Positions 35,570-45,201 are shown, counted from the stretch's first letter. The stretch: 64,000 bases of DNA from Rhizobium bangladeshense (GCF_017357245.1 NZ_CP071612.1:1367001-1431000); one strand, 5' to 3'. The notes: generated from the letters alone by a model not told the origin. Translations and numbers: made by a program.

Positions 35570-36112
35570 AGCTTCACCCTCCCTCTACACGTTACGCCTC
35601 CGAGTACCGACCCCTCTCAATACGGGGGTTTAGGAAACTCTAAAGTAGGAATCGAATACCACAATTCGCGGAACGTTACAGTAGCTAATATAGGTTAAGT
35701 ACTAACAGAGTTCCGTAACTGGCGTGCAGATGTGAATATAAACCTGGGTAGGACTTAGGTCTTACTATATGGATTGTCGGATATTCTCAGTTGTTACGCA
35801 GCCGTTTTGCGATGATCCACTAAATGCATGGAAACGATCACTGTCTCCGGCGTAGGTCCCGGCCACTGGTGCGGGGGGTGATCGCGCCATCAAATTGGGC
35901 CGAATGCATGAACCCGGGTGTAAGTCGTCATAAGTAGATACGTCTTTAGGTGAATAAACTTAAACGTTTTGTTTCTTTACTCAGATGAAGAAAACAATTC
36001 TCTTTGGAATGGAGAGAAATATTTGTCCAGGGTGGTGAGAAACCTTGGACGCAATCGCCAGATTGTTTGTTTCGACTGAAAACCGGGCCAGTTAGGAGTA
36101 GGGGTTTGCAGG
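35570..36112. promoter_or_regulatory. AT-rich divergent regulatory region
   Basis: These 543 bp between the LuxR gene and the amino-sugar operon are clearly lower in GC than their surroundings and have no gene. Dyads include tttag-N6-ctaaa (35629-35644) and gtaggac-N4-gtcttac (35748-35765, one mismatch). They are plausible targets of the divergent regulator, but this is not shown. Confidence 0.4.
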
Positions 36113-36619
36113 ATGATTGCATCAAACGTCAAGCTGGGTAACGGCACCGTCATCCACCATCGAGATCTCGTGAATCTGTATGGCTGCACGATCGGCGCAA
36201 GAACGCGTATCGGCACCTTTGTCGAAATTCAGAAGAACGTCGTGGTCGGGAAAGACTGCAAGATCTCCAGCCATTCCTTTCTCTGTGAGGGCGTGACGCT
36301 GGAAGACGGCGTGTTCATCGGCCACGGGGTAATGTTTACGAATGACACCTACCCGCGCGCCATTAATCCGGATGGAAGCCTCCAGACGGAGGAGGACTGG
36401 ATCCTCATCCCCACACTTGTCAAGCGCCACGCGTCGATCGGCAGCAACGCCACCATTTTGCCTGGCGTGACGATAGGAGAGGCTGCTCAGGTCGGCGCCG
36501 GAGCGGTTGTGACAAAGGACGTGCCGGATGGCGCCATCGTCGCGGGCGTTCCGGCCAGGGTGATTGGCCGCGTCAATGACGGGCCGGTCGATATGTTTGC
36601 GTTGGGAGAAATGGAATGA
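36113..36619 (+). CDS. Hexapeptide-repeat acyltransferase, WlbB-like
   Basis: The 168-residue left-handed beta-helix acyltransferase has repeats such as NVKLGNGTVIHHRDLVNLYG, CTIGARTRIGTFVEIQKN, VVVGKDCKISSHSFL and HASIGSNATILPGVTIGEAA, and an acetyl-CoA/product loop GAGAVVTKDVPDGAIVAGVPARVIG. WlbB-type enzymes N-acetylate the 3-amino group of UDP-2-acetamido-3-amino-uronic acids. The gene directly precedes, with an ATGA overlap, a dehydrogenase and an aminotransferase, the set expected for a 3-acylamido sugar. It is first in a six-gene operon. Confidence 0.85.
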   Translation: MIASNVKLGNGTVIHHRDLVNLYGCTIGARTRIGTFVEIQKNVVVGKDCKISSHSFLCEGVTLEDGVFIGHGVMFTNDTYPRAINPDGSLQTEEDWILIPTLVKRHASIGSNATILPGVTIGEAAQVGAGAVVTKDVPDGAIVAGVPARVIGRVNDGPVDMFALGEME

Positions 36620-37653
36620 TCGGTATCGCTGTCGTCGGATATGGTTATTGGGGTCCGAATCTGGTTCGCAACATCTCGGAGGCGGCCGGCGCGCACCTCG
36701 TTTCAGTTTGTGATCTCAATGTCGAGCGGTTGGCAGCTGTTAAGAGCCGGTATCCCGCAATAACGATCACCGATAAATTCGAGGAAGTTCTGGCCGATCC
36801 GAGAGTGGATGCGATCGCTATCGCAACGCCGGTTTCGACCCACTTCAAGCTCGCAATGCAGGCCATGATGGCTGGAAAGCATGTCTTCGTCGAAAAGCCG
36901 ATGGCATCGACGACGGACGAAGCCGCACGGATGGTCGAGGAAGCCACGCGCCGCCGCCTCGTGCTGGCCGTGGATCATACCTTCGTCCACACCGGCGCCG
37001 TCCGCAAGATGCGAGAACTGGTCGAGGGCGGCTTGGGCGATATGTATTACTATGACTCTGTTCGGGTCAACCTGGGGCTCTTCCAGCATGATGTCAGCGT
37101 CATCTGGGACCTAGCGGTGCATGATCTCTCCATCCTGGACCATGTCGTGCAGGAAAGGCCGGTGGCTGTTTCGGCCACGGGCATGAGCCATGTGCTCGGC
37201 GAGCCGGAGAACATCGCCTATCTGACGCTCTTCTTCGATAGCAAGCTTATCGCCCACGTTCACGTCAATTGGCTGGCCCCGGTCAAGGTCCGCCGCACGC
37301 TCATCGGCTGCAGCAACAAGATGATCGTCTATGACGATCTGGAGCCCAGCGAAAAAATCAAGGTCTATGACAAGGGCATCACCATGTGCCCCAATTCTGA
37401 TGCGTATGGCGAGAAAGTGCATCAGATGATGGTCGGCTACCGCAGCGGCGACATGTGGGCGCCCAAGCTCGATATGACCGAGGCATTGAAACGCGAACTG
37501 GATCAGTTCGTCGAATGCGTCGAGCAGAACTCGCGCCCCATTGCAGACGGCCAGGCCGGGCTGCGTGTCGTTCGCATCCTTGACGCAGCCAGCCGGTCGC
37601 TCGCCCAGCGCGGCCGTATCATCGAGCTTGAAGAGGCGAGGCGCATCGCATGA
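36616..37653 (+). CDS. Gfo/Idh/MocA oxidoreductase, WlbA-like
   Basis: The 345-residue protein has IAVVGYGYWGPNLVRNISE (Rossmann) at the N-terminus, the EKP motif in HVFVEKPMASTTDEA (about 95), and HTFVHTGAVRKMRELV with WDLAVHDLSILDHV in the C-terminal domain. WlbA enzymes oxidise C3 of UDP-N-acetyl-glucosaminuronate to set up amination. The substrate here is inferred from the flanking acyltransferase and aminotransferase, both overlapping by ATGA. It could instead act on another nucleotide sugar. Confidence 0.85.
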   Translation: MIGIAVVGYGYWGPNLVRNISEAAGAHLVSVCDLNVERLAAVKSRYPAITITDKFEEVLADPRVDAIAIATPVSTHFKLAMQAMMAGKHVFVEKPMASTTDEAARMVEEATRRRLVLAVDHTFVHTGAVRKMRELVEGGLGDMYYYDSVRVNLGLFQHDVSVIWDLAVHDLSILDHVVQERPVAVSATGMSHVLGEPENIAYLTLFFDSKLIAHVHVNWLAPVKVRRTLIGCSNKMIVYDDLEPSEKIKVYDKGITMCPNSDAYGEKVHQMMVGYRSGDMWAPKLDMTEALKRELDQFVECVEQNSRPIADGQAGLRVVRILDAASRSLAQRGRIIELEEARRIA

Positions 37654-38753
37654 TCCCCTTTCTGGACCTCAGAGCACAATATCAATCGATCAAGAGCGAA
37701 ATCGACGCCGCCGTGCTCGGCGTCCTGGCCTCGGGACAATACATACTAGGGGAGGAAGTCCTCCGTCTCGAGCAGGAATTCGCGGATTATTGCAACGTCA
37801 AGCATGCGATCGCCGTCAATACCGGAACGAGCGCCCTGCATCTCTCCCTGCTTGCTGCGGGCGTCGGCCCCGGCGATGAAGTCATCACCGTGCCATTCAC
37901 ATTCGTCGCTACGGTTTCGGCGATCTGCTACACGGGCGCAACACCCGTATTCGTCGACGTGGAGCCTGTGACGCTCACAATGGATCCGGCTCAGCTCGAG
38001 GCGAAGATTACCTCCCGGACCAAGGCGATCATTCCCGTCCATCTCTACGGCCAGATGGCCGATATGGATGGCATCATGGCAGTCGCTGATCACCATGGGA
38101 TCCCGGTGATCGAGGACGCCTGCCAGGCACATGGCGCGCGGTATAAAGGCGCGAGCGCCGGCAGCATTGGCGCATCCGGCTGCTTCAGCTTCTATCCGGG
38201 CAAGAATCTCGGCGCCTGCGGCGAGGGCGGTATCGCCGTCACGAACAGCGACGAGCAGGCCAAGACCATGCGCATGCTGCGCGACTGGGGTCAGGAACAG
38301 CGCTATCACCATCTGCTGAAGGGCTTCAACTACCGCATGGACGCCATTCAGGGAGCCATACTGCGCGTCAAGCTCCGGCATCTCGAAGCCTGGACCGAAG
38401 CCCGTCGTTCGCATGGTCGCCGCTACTCCTCTCTGCTTGCGGGAGCGTCGCATTTGCGGACGCCTGCCGAAGCGGCCGAGCGGCGGCATGTCTACCATGT
38501 CTATGCCATCAGAAGTCACGATCGCGACGGCCTGCAGCGTGTGCTCGCAGCAGAGGGCATTCCGTCCGGTTTGCACTATCCGATCCCTGTTCATTTGCAG
38601 AAGGCCCACGCCGACCTCGGCTACCAGGTCGGCGAATTCCCGGTCTCGGAAGCCGCCGCGCGCGAGGTTCTCTCGCTGCCGATCTATCCTGAAATGCCCG
38701 TCCAGCACGTCGATCAGGTCGCTGCTGCGCTGGAGTATGCCTATGTCAGCTAA
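37650..38753 (+). CDS. DegT/DnrJ/EryC1 sugar aminotransferase, WlbC/E-like
   Basis: The 367-residue PLP enzyme of fold type I has IPFLDLRAQYQSIKSEIDAAV at the start, YILGEEVLRLEQEFADYC, VNTGTSALHLSLLAAGVG for phosphate binding, EDACQAHGARYKG (PLP-ring Asp region), and the Schiff-base lysine in FSFYPGKNLGACGEGG. It should transfer an amino group from glutamate to the 3-keto sugar made by the preceding dehydrogenase. The end GLHYPIPVHLQKA is typical of this subfamily. Confidence 0.9.
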   Translation: MIPFLDLRAQYQSIKSEIDAAVLGVLASGQYILGEEVLRLEQEFADYCNVKHAIAVNTGTSALHLSLLAAGVGPGDEVITVPFTFVATVSAICYTGATPVFVDVEPVTLTMDPAQLEAKITSRTKAIIPVHLYGQMADMDGIMAVADHHGIPVIEDACQAHGARYKGASAGSIGASGCFSFYPGKNLGACGEGGIAVTNSDEQAKTMRMLRDWGQEQRYHHLLKGFNYRMDAIQGAILRVKLRHLEAWTEARRSHGRRYSSLLAGASHLRTPAEAAERRHVYHVYAIRSHDRDGLQRVLAAEGIPSGLHYPIPVHLQKAHADLGYQVGEFPVSEAAAREVLSLPIYPEMPVQHVDQVAAALEYAYVS

Positions 38754-39459
38754 TCCAGGCGAGGCTCGCGTCGTGCGGGCCGTTCACGGCCGCAGCGAGA
38801 AACCGGCAGATCCTGCCTACCAGGCGGGGCTCGCCGAAGAGCTCAGGCAGTCATACGGGCGCGCTGGCCTCATCGAACTCTACGGTCGCTTCTCTACAGG
38901 GGATGGCGTCGTTGACACGATGATGCGGAAAGCCATCTGGCAAGCGATTACCCGGCGTTGTGGCGCGGGGCTGCAGGTCGCAGGCGGTGCCGGTTTCAAA
39001 CACCCGGAAACTTTCGAAATCGGCGATGGCGTGTTCATCGGCGCTCAGGCCTATATTCAGGGGCGCTATGACGGCACCTGCGTGATCGGCGACAATGTCT
39101 GGATCGGCCCGATGGCCTATTTCGACGCTCGCCACCTGGTGATCGAGGATTCTGTCGGGTGGGGGCCCGGCGCCAAGGTGCTTGGCTCTACCCACACGGC
39201 ACTGCCGATAGATGTTCCGATCATTCGCACGGATCTTGAAATCAAACCGGTGCGCATCTGTGCAGAGGCCGATATCGGAACGAATGCGACCATTCTTCCC
39301 GGCGTGACCATCGGGAAGGGGGCCATCGTCGGAGCGGGGGCAGTCGTCGTTTCCGACGTCGAGCCGTTCTCGGTTGCCGCGGGTGTACCGGCGAAATTCA
39401 TACGTTGGCGTTCGGAGAATGATCCGATGACGAACATGTCGCGTGAGGGAAGATCATGA
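38743..39459 (+). CDS. Second hexapeptide-repeat acyltransferase
   Basis: The protein has 238 residues from the ATG at 38743 (GGAG seven bases upstream), overlapping the aminotransferase by 11 bp. After an N-terminal helical part (AYQAGLAEELRQSYGRAGL, MMRKAIWQAI) come left-handed helix coils: FEIGDGVFIGAQAYIQG, CVIGDNVWIGPMAYFDA and ADIGTNATILPGVTIGKGA, then VGAGAVVVSDVEPFSVAAGVPAKFI. It resembles WbbJ or maltose-type O-acetyltransferases and probably acetylates a sugar of the repeat unit or its nucleotide precursor. Confidence 0.82.
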   Translation: MSANPGEARVVRAVHGRSEKPADPAYQAGLAEELRQSYGRAGLIELYGRFSTGDGVVDTMMRKAIWQAITRRCGAGLQVAGGAGFKHPETFEIGDGVFIGAQAYIQGRYDGTCVIGDNVWIGPMAYFDARHLVIEDSVGWGPGAKVLGSTHTALPIDVPIIRTDLEIKPVRICAEADIGTNATILPGVTIGKGAIVGAGAVVVSDVEPFSVAAGVPAKFIRWRSENDPMTNMSREGRS

Positions 39460-40427
39460 GAAACAAACGAGTGCTCATTACCGGCGGTGCCGGTCTGATC
39501 GGTTCGCATATTGCCGATCTTGTCGCATTGGAAAAACCTCGCGAAATCATCATTCTCGACAATTTCGTGCGTGGGCGCCGGGACAACCTCAGCACGGCAA
39601 TATCAAGCGGGTCCGTCAACATCATCGAGGGCGATATCCGCGACAGAGCGCTTCTGGCGAAAACCTTCGAAGGCGTCGACATCGTCTTCCACCAGGCGGC
39701 GATCCGCATCACGCAATGCGCGGAAGACCCGCGGCTCGCCTTTGATGTGCTGGCCGAGGGCACGTTCAACGTCCTCGAAGCTGCCGTGCGGGCAGGCGTG
39801 GCGAAGGTCGTGGCTGCTTCCTCGGCATCAGTGCTGGGGCTCGCCGAAAGCTTCCCGACGACCGAAGCGCATCATCCCTACAATAACCGGACGATCTATG
39901 GTGCGGCCAAGACCTTCAACGAAGGGCTGCTGCGCAGCTTCGCGGAAATGTATGGCCTGCGCTATGTGGCGCTGCGCTATTTCAACGTCTACGGACCGCG
40001 AATGGACGTTTACGGTGCCTATACCGAAGTGCTCATCCGCTGGATGGAGCGCCTTGCGGCTGGAATGCCGCCGCTCGTCTACGGAGACGGCAGCCAGACG
40101 ATGGACTTCGTGGATGCACGCGATATCGCGCGGGCCAACATCCTTGCCGCGAAGAGCGACGTTACGGACGAAGTCTTCAATGTCGCGAGCGGCCAGGAAA
40201 TAAGCCTCTTGGAACTCGCGCAGTTGCTAAGCAGCATCATGGGCGTTTCACTCGAGCCGCAGCACAAAGAGGCCCGGACAGTCAACGGCGTAACTCGTCG
40301 TCTGGCCGACACCAGCAAGGCCGAACGGCTCCTCGGATTCAAGGCGGAGATCTCCATGGAGCAGGGGCTTCGTGATCTCGTTGCCTGGTGGCAGCAGCAG
40401 ACCGCTGCGGGGGGAGCTGCAGCATGA
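39456..40427 (+). CDS. NAD-dependent sugar epimerase/dehydratase
   Basis: The 323-residue extended SDR protein has RVLITGGAGLIGSHIADLV, the catalytic region ASSASVLGLAE with the YGAAK Tyr/Lys pair (NRTIYGAAKTFNEGL), LRYFNVYGPRMDVYG and TMDFVDARDIARA. It resembles UDP-glucose 4-epimerases and WbpP-like enzymes, but the exact nucleotide sugar cannot be read. ATGA overlaps on both sides place it in the amino-sugar operon. Confidence 0.87.
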   Translation: MRNKRVLITGGAGLIGSHIADLVALEKPREIIILDNFVRGRRDNLSTAISSGSVNIIEGDIRDRALLAKTFEGVDIVFHQAAIRITQCAEDPRLAFDVLAEGTFNVLEAAVRAGVAKVVAASSASVLGLAESFPTTEAHHPYNNRTIYGAAKTFNEGLLRSFAEMYGLRYVALRYFNVYGPRMDVYGAYTEVLIRWMERLAAGMPPLVYGDGSQTMDFVDARDIARANILAAKSDVTDEVFNVASGQEISLLELAQLLSSIMGVSLEPQHKEARTVNGVTRRLADTSKAERLLGFKAEISMEQGLRDLVAWWQQQTAAGGAAA

Positions 40428-41641
40428 GCTCCCCTCAATCTTCAATTCCGGTCGCCAAGCCCGTTCTCGGGGAGGAAGAGGCCGAGGCTGTGCGCCGCGT
40501 TATTCTGACGGGATGGGTGACGCAGGGGCCCGAAGTCGCGGCTTTCGAGAGCGAATTTGCAGCCTTTGTCGGCGCCCCGCACGCCTGTGCCATTTCCAAC
40601 TGCACGACCGCGCTTCATCTGGCCCTGAAGGCGGTCGGCGTCGGCGCCGGTGATGAAGTCATCACGGTCAGCCATTCGTTCATCGCAACGGCGAACGCTA
40701 TTCGATACTGCGATGCGGTGCCGGTCTTCGTCGATATTGAAGCGGACGGTTACAACATCGATCCCAGCCTGATCGAAACAGCAATCACGCCCCGCACCAA
40801 GGCAATCCTGTGCGTGCATCAGCTCGGCATGCCTTGCGATCTCCGTTCGATTGTGGAGATCGGCAAGCGCCACTCGATACCGGTTATCGAGGATGCGGCC
40901 TGTGCGACGGGAAGCGAAATCCTGTGGGACGGGCGTTGGGAAAAAATCGGCAAGCCGCATGGCGACATTGCCTGTTTCTCCTTCCACCCCCGCAAGGTCG
41001 TCACCACGGGTGATGGCGGCATGCTGACCACGGCGGATCCCAAATATGACCGAAGATTCCGGCTGTGGCGCCAGCATGGCATGAGCGTCACCGACGCAGT
41101 CCGCCACGGCTCGAAGCAGGTGATCTTCGAGGACTATGACGAATTAGGCTACAACTACCGCATGACAGACCTCCAGGCCGCGGTCGGACGGGTGCAGTTG
41201 CGGCGGCTGCCGGAGCTGATCGCGCAGCGGAGGCGGCTCGCCGATCAATATTGCGAGCGCCTCTCCACGGTCCCTGGGATGGCGCCGCCGATCGAGCCCG
41301 GTTGGGCTCGCAGCAACTGGCAAAGTTTCTGCGTGGGATTACCTGATGCCGTCGACCAGCGGGCAGTAATGCAAGCACTGCTCGATCAGGGCATCTCGAC
41401 CAGGCGCGGCGTGATGAACATTCATCTGGAGGGAGCCTATTCCAGCCGGAGCTTCCATCGCGTCGCCACTAATCTCGCGCGAAGCGTGTCAGCGCAGCAG
41501 CAAACGATAATCCTGCCGCTTTTTGCTCAGATGACGGACCTCGACATCGCCAGTGTTGTCGAGGCGCTTCGCGGATCGATTGCCGGAGCCGCCATTCCAC
41601 ACGCAAACTTGCGGCGCGATCGAGATATCGTTCCTGCGTGA
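40424..41641 (+). CDS. DegT/DnrJ/EryC1 sugar aminotransferase
   Basis: The protein has 405 residues from the ATG at 40424, overlapping the epimerase by ATGA. Signatures: PVLGEEEAEAVRRVILTGW, NCTTALHLALKAVGVG, VPVFVDIEADGYNIDPSLI, PVIEDAACATGS and the lysine in CFSFHPRKVVTTGDGGML. Compared with the first aminotransferase the PLP-lysine region is HPRK, a variant common in PglE/GDP-perosamine-synthase-like enzymes. It probably aminates the 4-keto sugar of a second amino-sugar branch. Confidence 0.88.
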   Translation: MSSPQSSIPVAKPVLGEEEAEAVRRVILTGWVTQGPEVAAFESEFAAFVGAPHACAISNCTTALHLALKAVGVGAGDEVITVSHSFIATANAIRYCDAVPVFVDIEADGYNIDPSLIETAITPRTKAILCVHQLGMPCDLRSIVEIGKRHSIPVIEDAACATGSEILWDGRWEKIGKPHGDIACFSFHPRKVVTTGDGGMLTTADPKYDRRFRLWRQHGMSVTDAVRHGSKQVIFEDYDELGYNYRMTDLQAAVGRVQLRRLPELIAQRRRLADQYCERLSTVPGMAPPIEPGWARSNWQSFCVGLPDAVDQRAVMQALLDQGISTRRGVMNIHLEGAYSSRSFHRVATNLARSVSAQQQTIILPLFAQMTDLDIASVVEALRGSIAGAAIPHANLRRDRDIVPA

Positions 41642-41653
41642 TGCAGGATCAGC

Positions 41654-41679
41654 ATGCGATCGGGTCACCCCGATCGCAT
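41654..41679. terminator. Bidirectional hairpin between convergent genes
   Basis: A perfect 11-bp stem (atgcgatcggg / cccgatcgcat) with a 4-nt loop lies between the aminotransferase and the convergent flippase gene. There is no strong T-tract. Confidence 0.6.
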
Positions 41680-41685
41680 CGCCTC

Positions 41686-43194
41686 TCACGCCGGCTTCGC
41701 GATCCATTTCTTAATGATTGCGGGCATTGACTCAGGCGGCAGCAGCTTGACCAACATGCGCAACGAGTAGAGCCCGCTCACAACCACCGCGACAGAGCCG
41801 ATCGTCATCGCCGGCCATATTGGCAAGGCCAGAAAGGCCGTGAATACCAATCCCGATGCGGGCAGGAAAAGCAGGGCGTGCCTGAGGTTGGCAGGCGACC
41901 ACCGGAATCCGGTGAGCCGCCGCGCGACCAGGTAAATCAGGATGCTATGCCAGACATAAAGGCCAAAAAACGCCATGCCGGCCCCTGGCGCACCGAGCTT
42001 CGCGACGAAGAGCCAGGCTAGCCCGACATGCACCAGCGTCGCAGCGACCTCAGTCCAGAAGAAGATAGTTTGCGCACCCTTCGCCAGGACGATGAAACCC
42101 ATGGGCCAAGCGACGATCCGGAGCATCATGCCAAGACAGATCCAACGCAGAAGATCGACAGCCCCGTGAAACTCAGCGGAATAGAACAAGCTCATCACGA
42201 GCGGCGCCAGGGTCAAGGTGACGATCAGACCGGGGCCGGCCAAAAGCATGCTGATTTCTGCCTGCTCGTTAACGAGCCGGTTGCACTCGGCATTGTCGGC
42301 CGCGATTGCGGTCAAGCGCGGATAGAAGTCGGTCCCCATCGCCTGCAGAATGAAACCGGAGTAAAGGCCGCCAAGCGCCCAGGCTGCCTGGTACAATCCC
42401 GCCGCCACGACGCCCCCTTCATTCAGTACAATAATGCGGATCGCGTAGGCCGCGCCGAAGGTCAGAAGTCCGCTTGCCATGAAGGCGACGCCGAGCCTCA
42501 GCAGAGCTGTAGCCTCCCGGCCAAACTGGGGTGGCGACATTGGCGTTGGGTGCCTGCATATCTTTCTGCTGTACCACCAGGTGGGCAGGATCGACACGGC
42601 CGCAATCGCCACGAGAGATGGTGCGATCGCCGGCGCGCCGAACAGATAGATCAGCGGAATGCTGACCATCGTGCCGAAGAGCCCCGAGAGCACGTTGATG
42701 CGGGCGAGATTTGCAATACCCCGCAAGCCCTGGATCAACGCACTCTGCCCGGCGGCCACCAGACGAAAGAATACGGCCAGGGACAACAGCATAACGCCGC
42801 CGACGTGCTGATAATCGCCGAAGGTGAAACTCGAGACCGGAAAAGCCAGCGCCATGAGCAAGAGCGCGCCAAGCACGCCCAGCACCACCGAGATGCGTCT
42901 TAGCGCTATCGCCGACCGCGCGATCCTCTCTGTATCGCCCGTGCCCGCCGCCTCGGCGACCCGGCGCACCCCGCTGCTGCTCACGCCGAGACCAGCTATC
43001 GCCTGCGCGATATCGATGATCGATCCGTAAAGGCCGATAAGCCCCACGCCTTCCGGCCCAAGCAGAACGGCGAAAGCCTTGTTGCGAATGATGCTGAGAG
43101 CGACATTCACCAGCGAGGAACCGCCCATCAGCATCGTCGACTTGAGGATTTGGGTATAAGTCTGACCGCTGGGTGGGATCATGCGCAAAGTCAT
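41686..43194 (-). CDS. Wzx-type polysaccharide flippase
   Basis: The protein has 502 residues from the ATG at 43192-43194 (a TTG one codon earlier is also possible). It has about twelve to fourteen hydrophobic segments and belongs to the MOP superfamily. Features are QILKSTMLMGGSSLVNVALSI, NKAFAVLLGPEGVGLIGLYG, LGVSSSGVRRVAEAAG, ALGGLYSGFILQAMGTDFYP and LRWICLGMMLRIVAWPMGF, the O-antigen translocase (WzxE-like) pattern. It would flip undecaprenyl-linked repeat units to the periplasm for the polymerase at 25-26.5 kb. Confidence 0.87.
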   Translation of the reverse strand: MTLRMIPPSGQTYTQILKSTMLMGGSSLVNVALSIIRNKAFAVLLGPEGVGLIGLYGSIIDIAQAIAGLGVSSSGVRRVAEAAGTGDTERIARSAIALRRISVVLGVLGALLLMALAFPVSSFTFGDYQHVGGVMLLSLAVFFRLVAAGQSALIQGLRGIANLARINVLSGLFGTMVSIPLIYLFGAPAIAPSLVAIAAVSILPTWWYSRKICRHPTPMSPPQFGREATALLRLGVAFMASGLLTFGAAYAIRIIVLNEGGVVAAGLYQAAWALGGLYSGFILQAMGTDFYPRLTAIAADNAECNRLVNEQAEISMLLAGPGLIVTLTLAPLVMSLFYSAEFHGAVDLLRWICLGMMLRIVAWPMGFIVLAKGAQTIFFWTEVAATLVHVGLAWLFVAKLGAPGAGMAFFGLYVWHSILIYLVARRLTGFRWSPANLRHALLFLPASGLVFTAFLALPIWPAMTIGSVAVVVSGLYSLRMLVKLLPPESMPAIIKKWIAKPA

Positions 43195-43342
43195 CAAAGG
43201 TCCCTAGCCGTTTATCCCAAGACACAGGATCTCCGGCGCGTTATGCCGGAGATGTTCCTCAACGCAGCTTCGGAGATACGCGACCGCCTGTATCGGCTTA
43301 CCCATGACCGCTTCCACCATTGCGACACAGGCTTTTCGTGGG

Positions 43343-44659
43343 TCACTGGCTTGTCCGATTTGCGAGTGTTTCGGTCTCCGCAGATGTGTCGGAGGCAGAC
43401 CCGGACGGCTCGTCCGGAATGCGGGGGCGAACAACCCTCACTACGTCACCCGGCGCCAGTGTCGTCGTTTCGGAGGCCTGGAACTGATCGATTCGTCCTC
43501 CATTCCGCCGGCTCACCGTAAAGGTGATGGGGAGTTCCTCGCTGCGGTCTTTCAATCCATTGTCGGCCGCGAGTTCATCGAGGAGCAGCCTCTGCGTCAT
43601 CTCGCGCTTCATTTTGAGCTGATCGAGCTTTGCTCGTTCCGACTGCGCTTCGACAGCGACTTCGCTCCGGCGCGTGTCGGACAGCCCCTCGAGATTCCGC
43701 GTGGTCTCGCTGATTGCCTGGCGGCCTCGCATGATGGCGGTGACCAGGTCGAGCTTGTCGGAGCGGTAAGTCGTCAGCAACCGTTCCAGGTCCAACTGCC
43801 TCGACGAGATCGTGAGGCCTTTCTGCACCAGAGACTTAACGCTGGTCAGCTGGTCCTCTACCGATTTGATATTATCGTCTGCGCCCACCAGTTTCTCTTC
43901 CAACGTCGAAATTTCGGTGGTCAAAAGTTCGCGCAATTCCGTGAGCGCCTTTGACTGTCTCTCCAGCGCACTTGCACGAGCTTGAAAAATAACCCTCTCC
44001 TCACTGTATATCCCGGCGGAAAATTGCTGATCGGCGCCGCTCGTCTGACTGAAGGTAATTTCCTTCGCACCGGCCATCTCGGCCTGGAGCCGCGACAGTT
44101 TCGCGGTGCTACGCAGGATCGAGTGATCGATTTCCCGCAATTCGCCGGCGAGCTTGATCGACTGCGTTTGCAGTAGATTTTTTGCGCGAAGCGGACCGCC
44201 GCTCATTGCCAGGGATTGCAGGACGGTAAGGCCGGGGCGGAATTTATACTCTCCGGGCGTGGTTACGTCTCCCACAACATAGATTGGCGGATATTCGAGA
44301 ATTTCGATCGTAACCGCGGGGGGCTGAACCAAGCCGATTTTTTCCTGCAGACGTTTGGCAATCTCGTTTGTGAGATCGGCGTTTCCGCGATTGCCGACCG
44401 AAAGGGATCCAAGAAAGGGCAGGAAGACTGTGCCCTCATCCGAGACCCTGTATTCGCCGCCAAGAGCGTCCCATCGTTCATATTGGCCTTTTGACTGCAT
44501 CCATTGGACGATCGTCAGACGGATTTTCGTCTGCGGAGCCAAGGGCGCACTATCGGCGAGAGCCGGCGACACGGCTCCGGCAAGAAAGGCAAGTGCACCG
44601 ATGACAAACACCGTGCGAAAGAACAGGTGGGGGGTGCGGTGCGATGAAATCATATACAT
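43343..44659 (-). CDS. ExoF-like polysaccharide export protein
   Basis: The protein has 438 residues from the ATG at 44657-44659 (AGGCGAG just upstream; other ATGs at 44677 and 44653). An N-terminal signal-type hydrophobic stretch (FFRTVFVIGALAFLAGAV, cleavage near ALA) is followed by a Poly_export domain (WDALGGEYRVSDEGTVFLPFLG, ANDLTNEIAKRL-like segment, PAVTIEILEYPPIYVVGDV), an SLBB-like part (PGEYKFRPGLTVLQSLAMSGG) and a long coiled coil (about 190-370). This is the layout of S. meliloti ExoF, a periplasmic export component rather than a classical Wza lipoprotein, since no lipobox cysteine is seen. A 148-bp gap separates it from wzx on the same strand. Confidence 0.85.
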   Translation of the reverse strand: MYMISSHRTPHLFFRTVFVIGALAFLAGAVSPALADSAPLAPQTKIRLTIVQWMQSKGQYERWDALGGEYRVSDEGTVFLPFLGSLSVGNRGNADLTNEIAKRLQEKIGLVQPPAVTIEILEYPPIYVVGDVTTPGEYKFRPGLTVLQSLAMSGGPLRAKNLLQTQSIKLAGELREIDHSILRSTAKLSRLQAEMAGAKEITFSQTSGADQQFSAGIYSEERVIFQARASALERQSKALTELRELLTTEISTLEEKLVGADDNIKSVEDQLTSVKSLVQKGLTISSRQLDLERLLTTYRSDKLDLVTAIMRGRQAISETTRNLEGLSDTRRSEVAVEAQSERAKLDQLKMKREMTQRLLLDELAADNGLKDRSEELPITFTVSRRNGGRIDQFQASETTTLAPGDVVRVVRPRIPDEPSGSASDTSAETETLANRTSQ

Positions 44660-45201
44660 ATCTCGCCTGCAAAACATCCTTGAACGGATGCCGGTTCAAT
44701 GCCTTGACGCTGTTCGACCGACGGACGAGGTCCGAAGCCGCATCGTTAGTGTGCAGTCTGGCGAAGCCTTGAGGAAGGTGAAGGTCGTTTGCTTTGCCTC
44801 ATCACTATTGATGAGGTGGTGGCGGGTACTTCAGTCAAATTCGAGCGGGAACCTATATCTCACCGAGGTAGCGCTCCAAAAAATAAGGAGTCGAGCCCAC
44901 AGGAATAGGCCCGCCAGCCGCGAAGGACAGTGACCGCGCGCTCGTGCCAGATCTTCGGCGCTACCATCCCTGCAGCCTTTGCCATCGCTCGAACGATCCG
45001 GCGGATTGCTTCCTGCCCGGGCGTTTCCAGCGTTGGCGCCGCCACACCAGGTTCACGGGACGTGGCCGTTTGCCCAAAGGATGCAGTCTGTAGAGCGAAA
45101 GGTGTAGGATATACTCGCTTATTTTTCGACTATACTTCGGAACTCGTGTGAAGCGACCCTTATAGATTTGACCCCGATAAATTTTGCGAGAGGTACCTGC
45201 C
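44660..45201. other. Divergent promoter region
   Basis: These 542 bp between the export gene and the giant repeat-protein gene hold no convincing gene. A 7-bp hairpin (cctcatc / gatgagg, 44797-44816) and an AT-richer stretch at 45105-45185 stand out. The latter is the likely promoter/leader of the giant gene. Confidence 0.4.

Noticed and set aside
42028..42903. A 291-codon plus-strand ORF inside the flippase gene
   Set aside because: It is antisense to a clear membrane protein, and its His/Gln/Arg-rich translation is typical of a reverse shadow.
17071..44659. The polysaccharide region considered as a prophage or genomic island
   Set aside because: There are no phage genes, integrase or attachment repeats; the only mobile element is the IS at 13.9-15.2 kb, outside the region.
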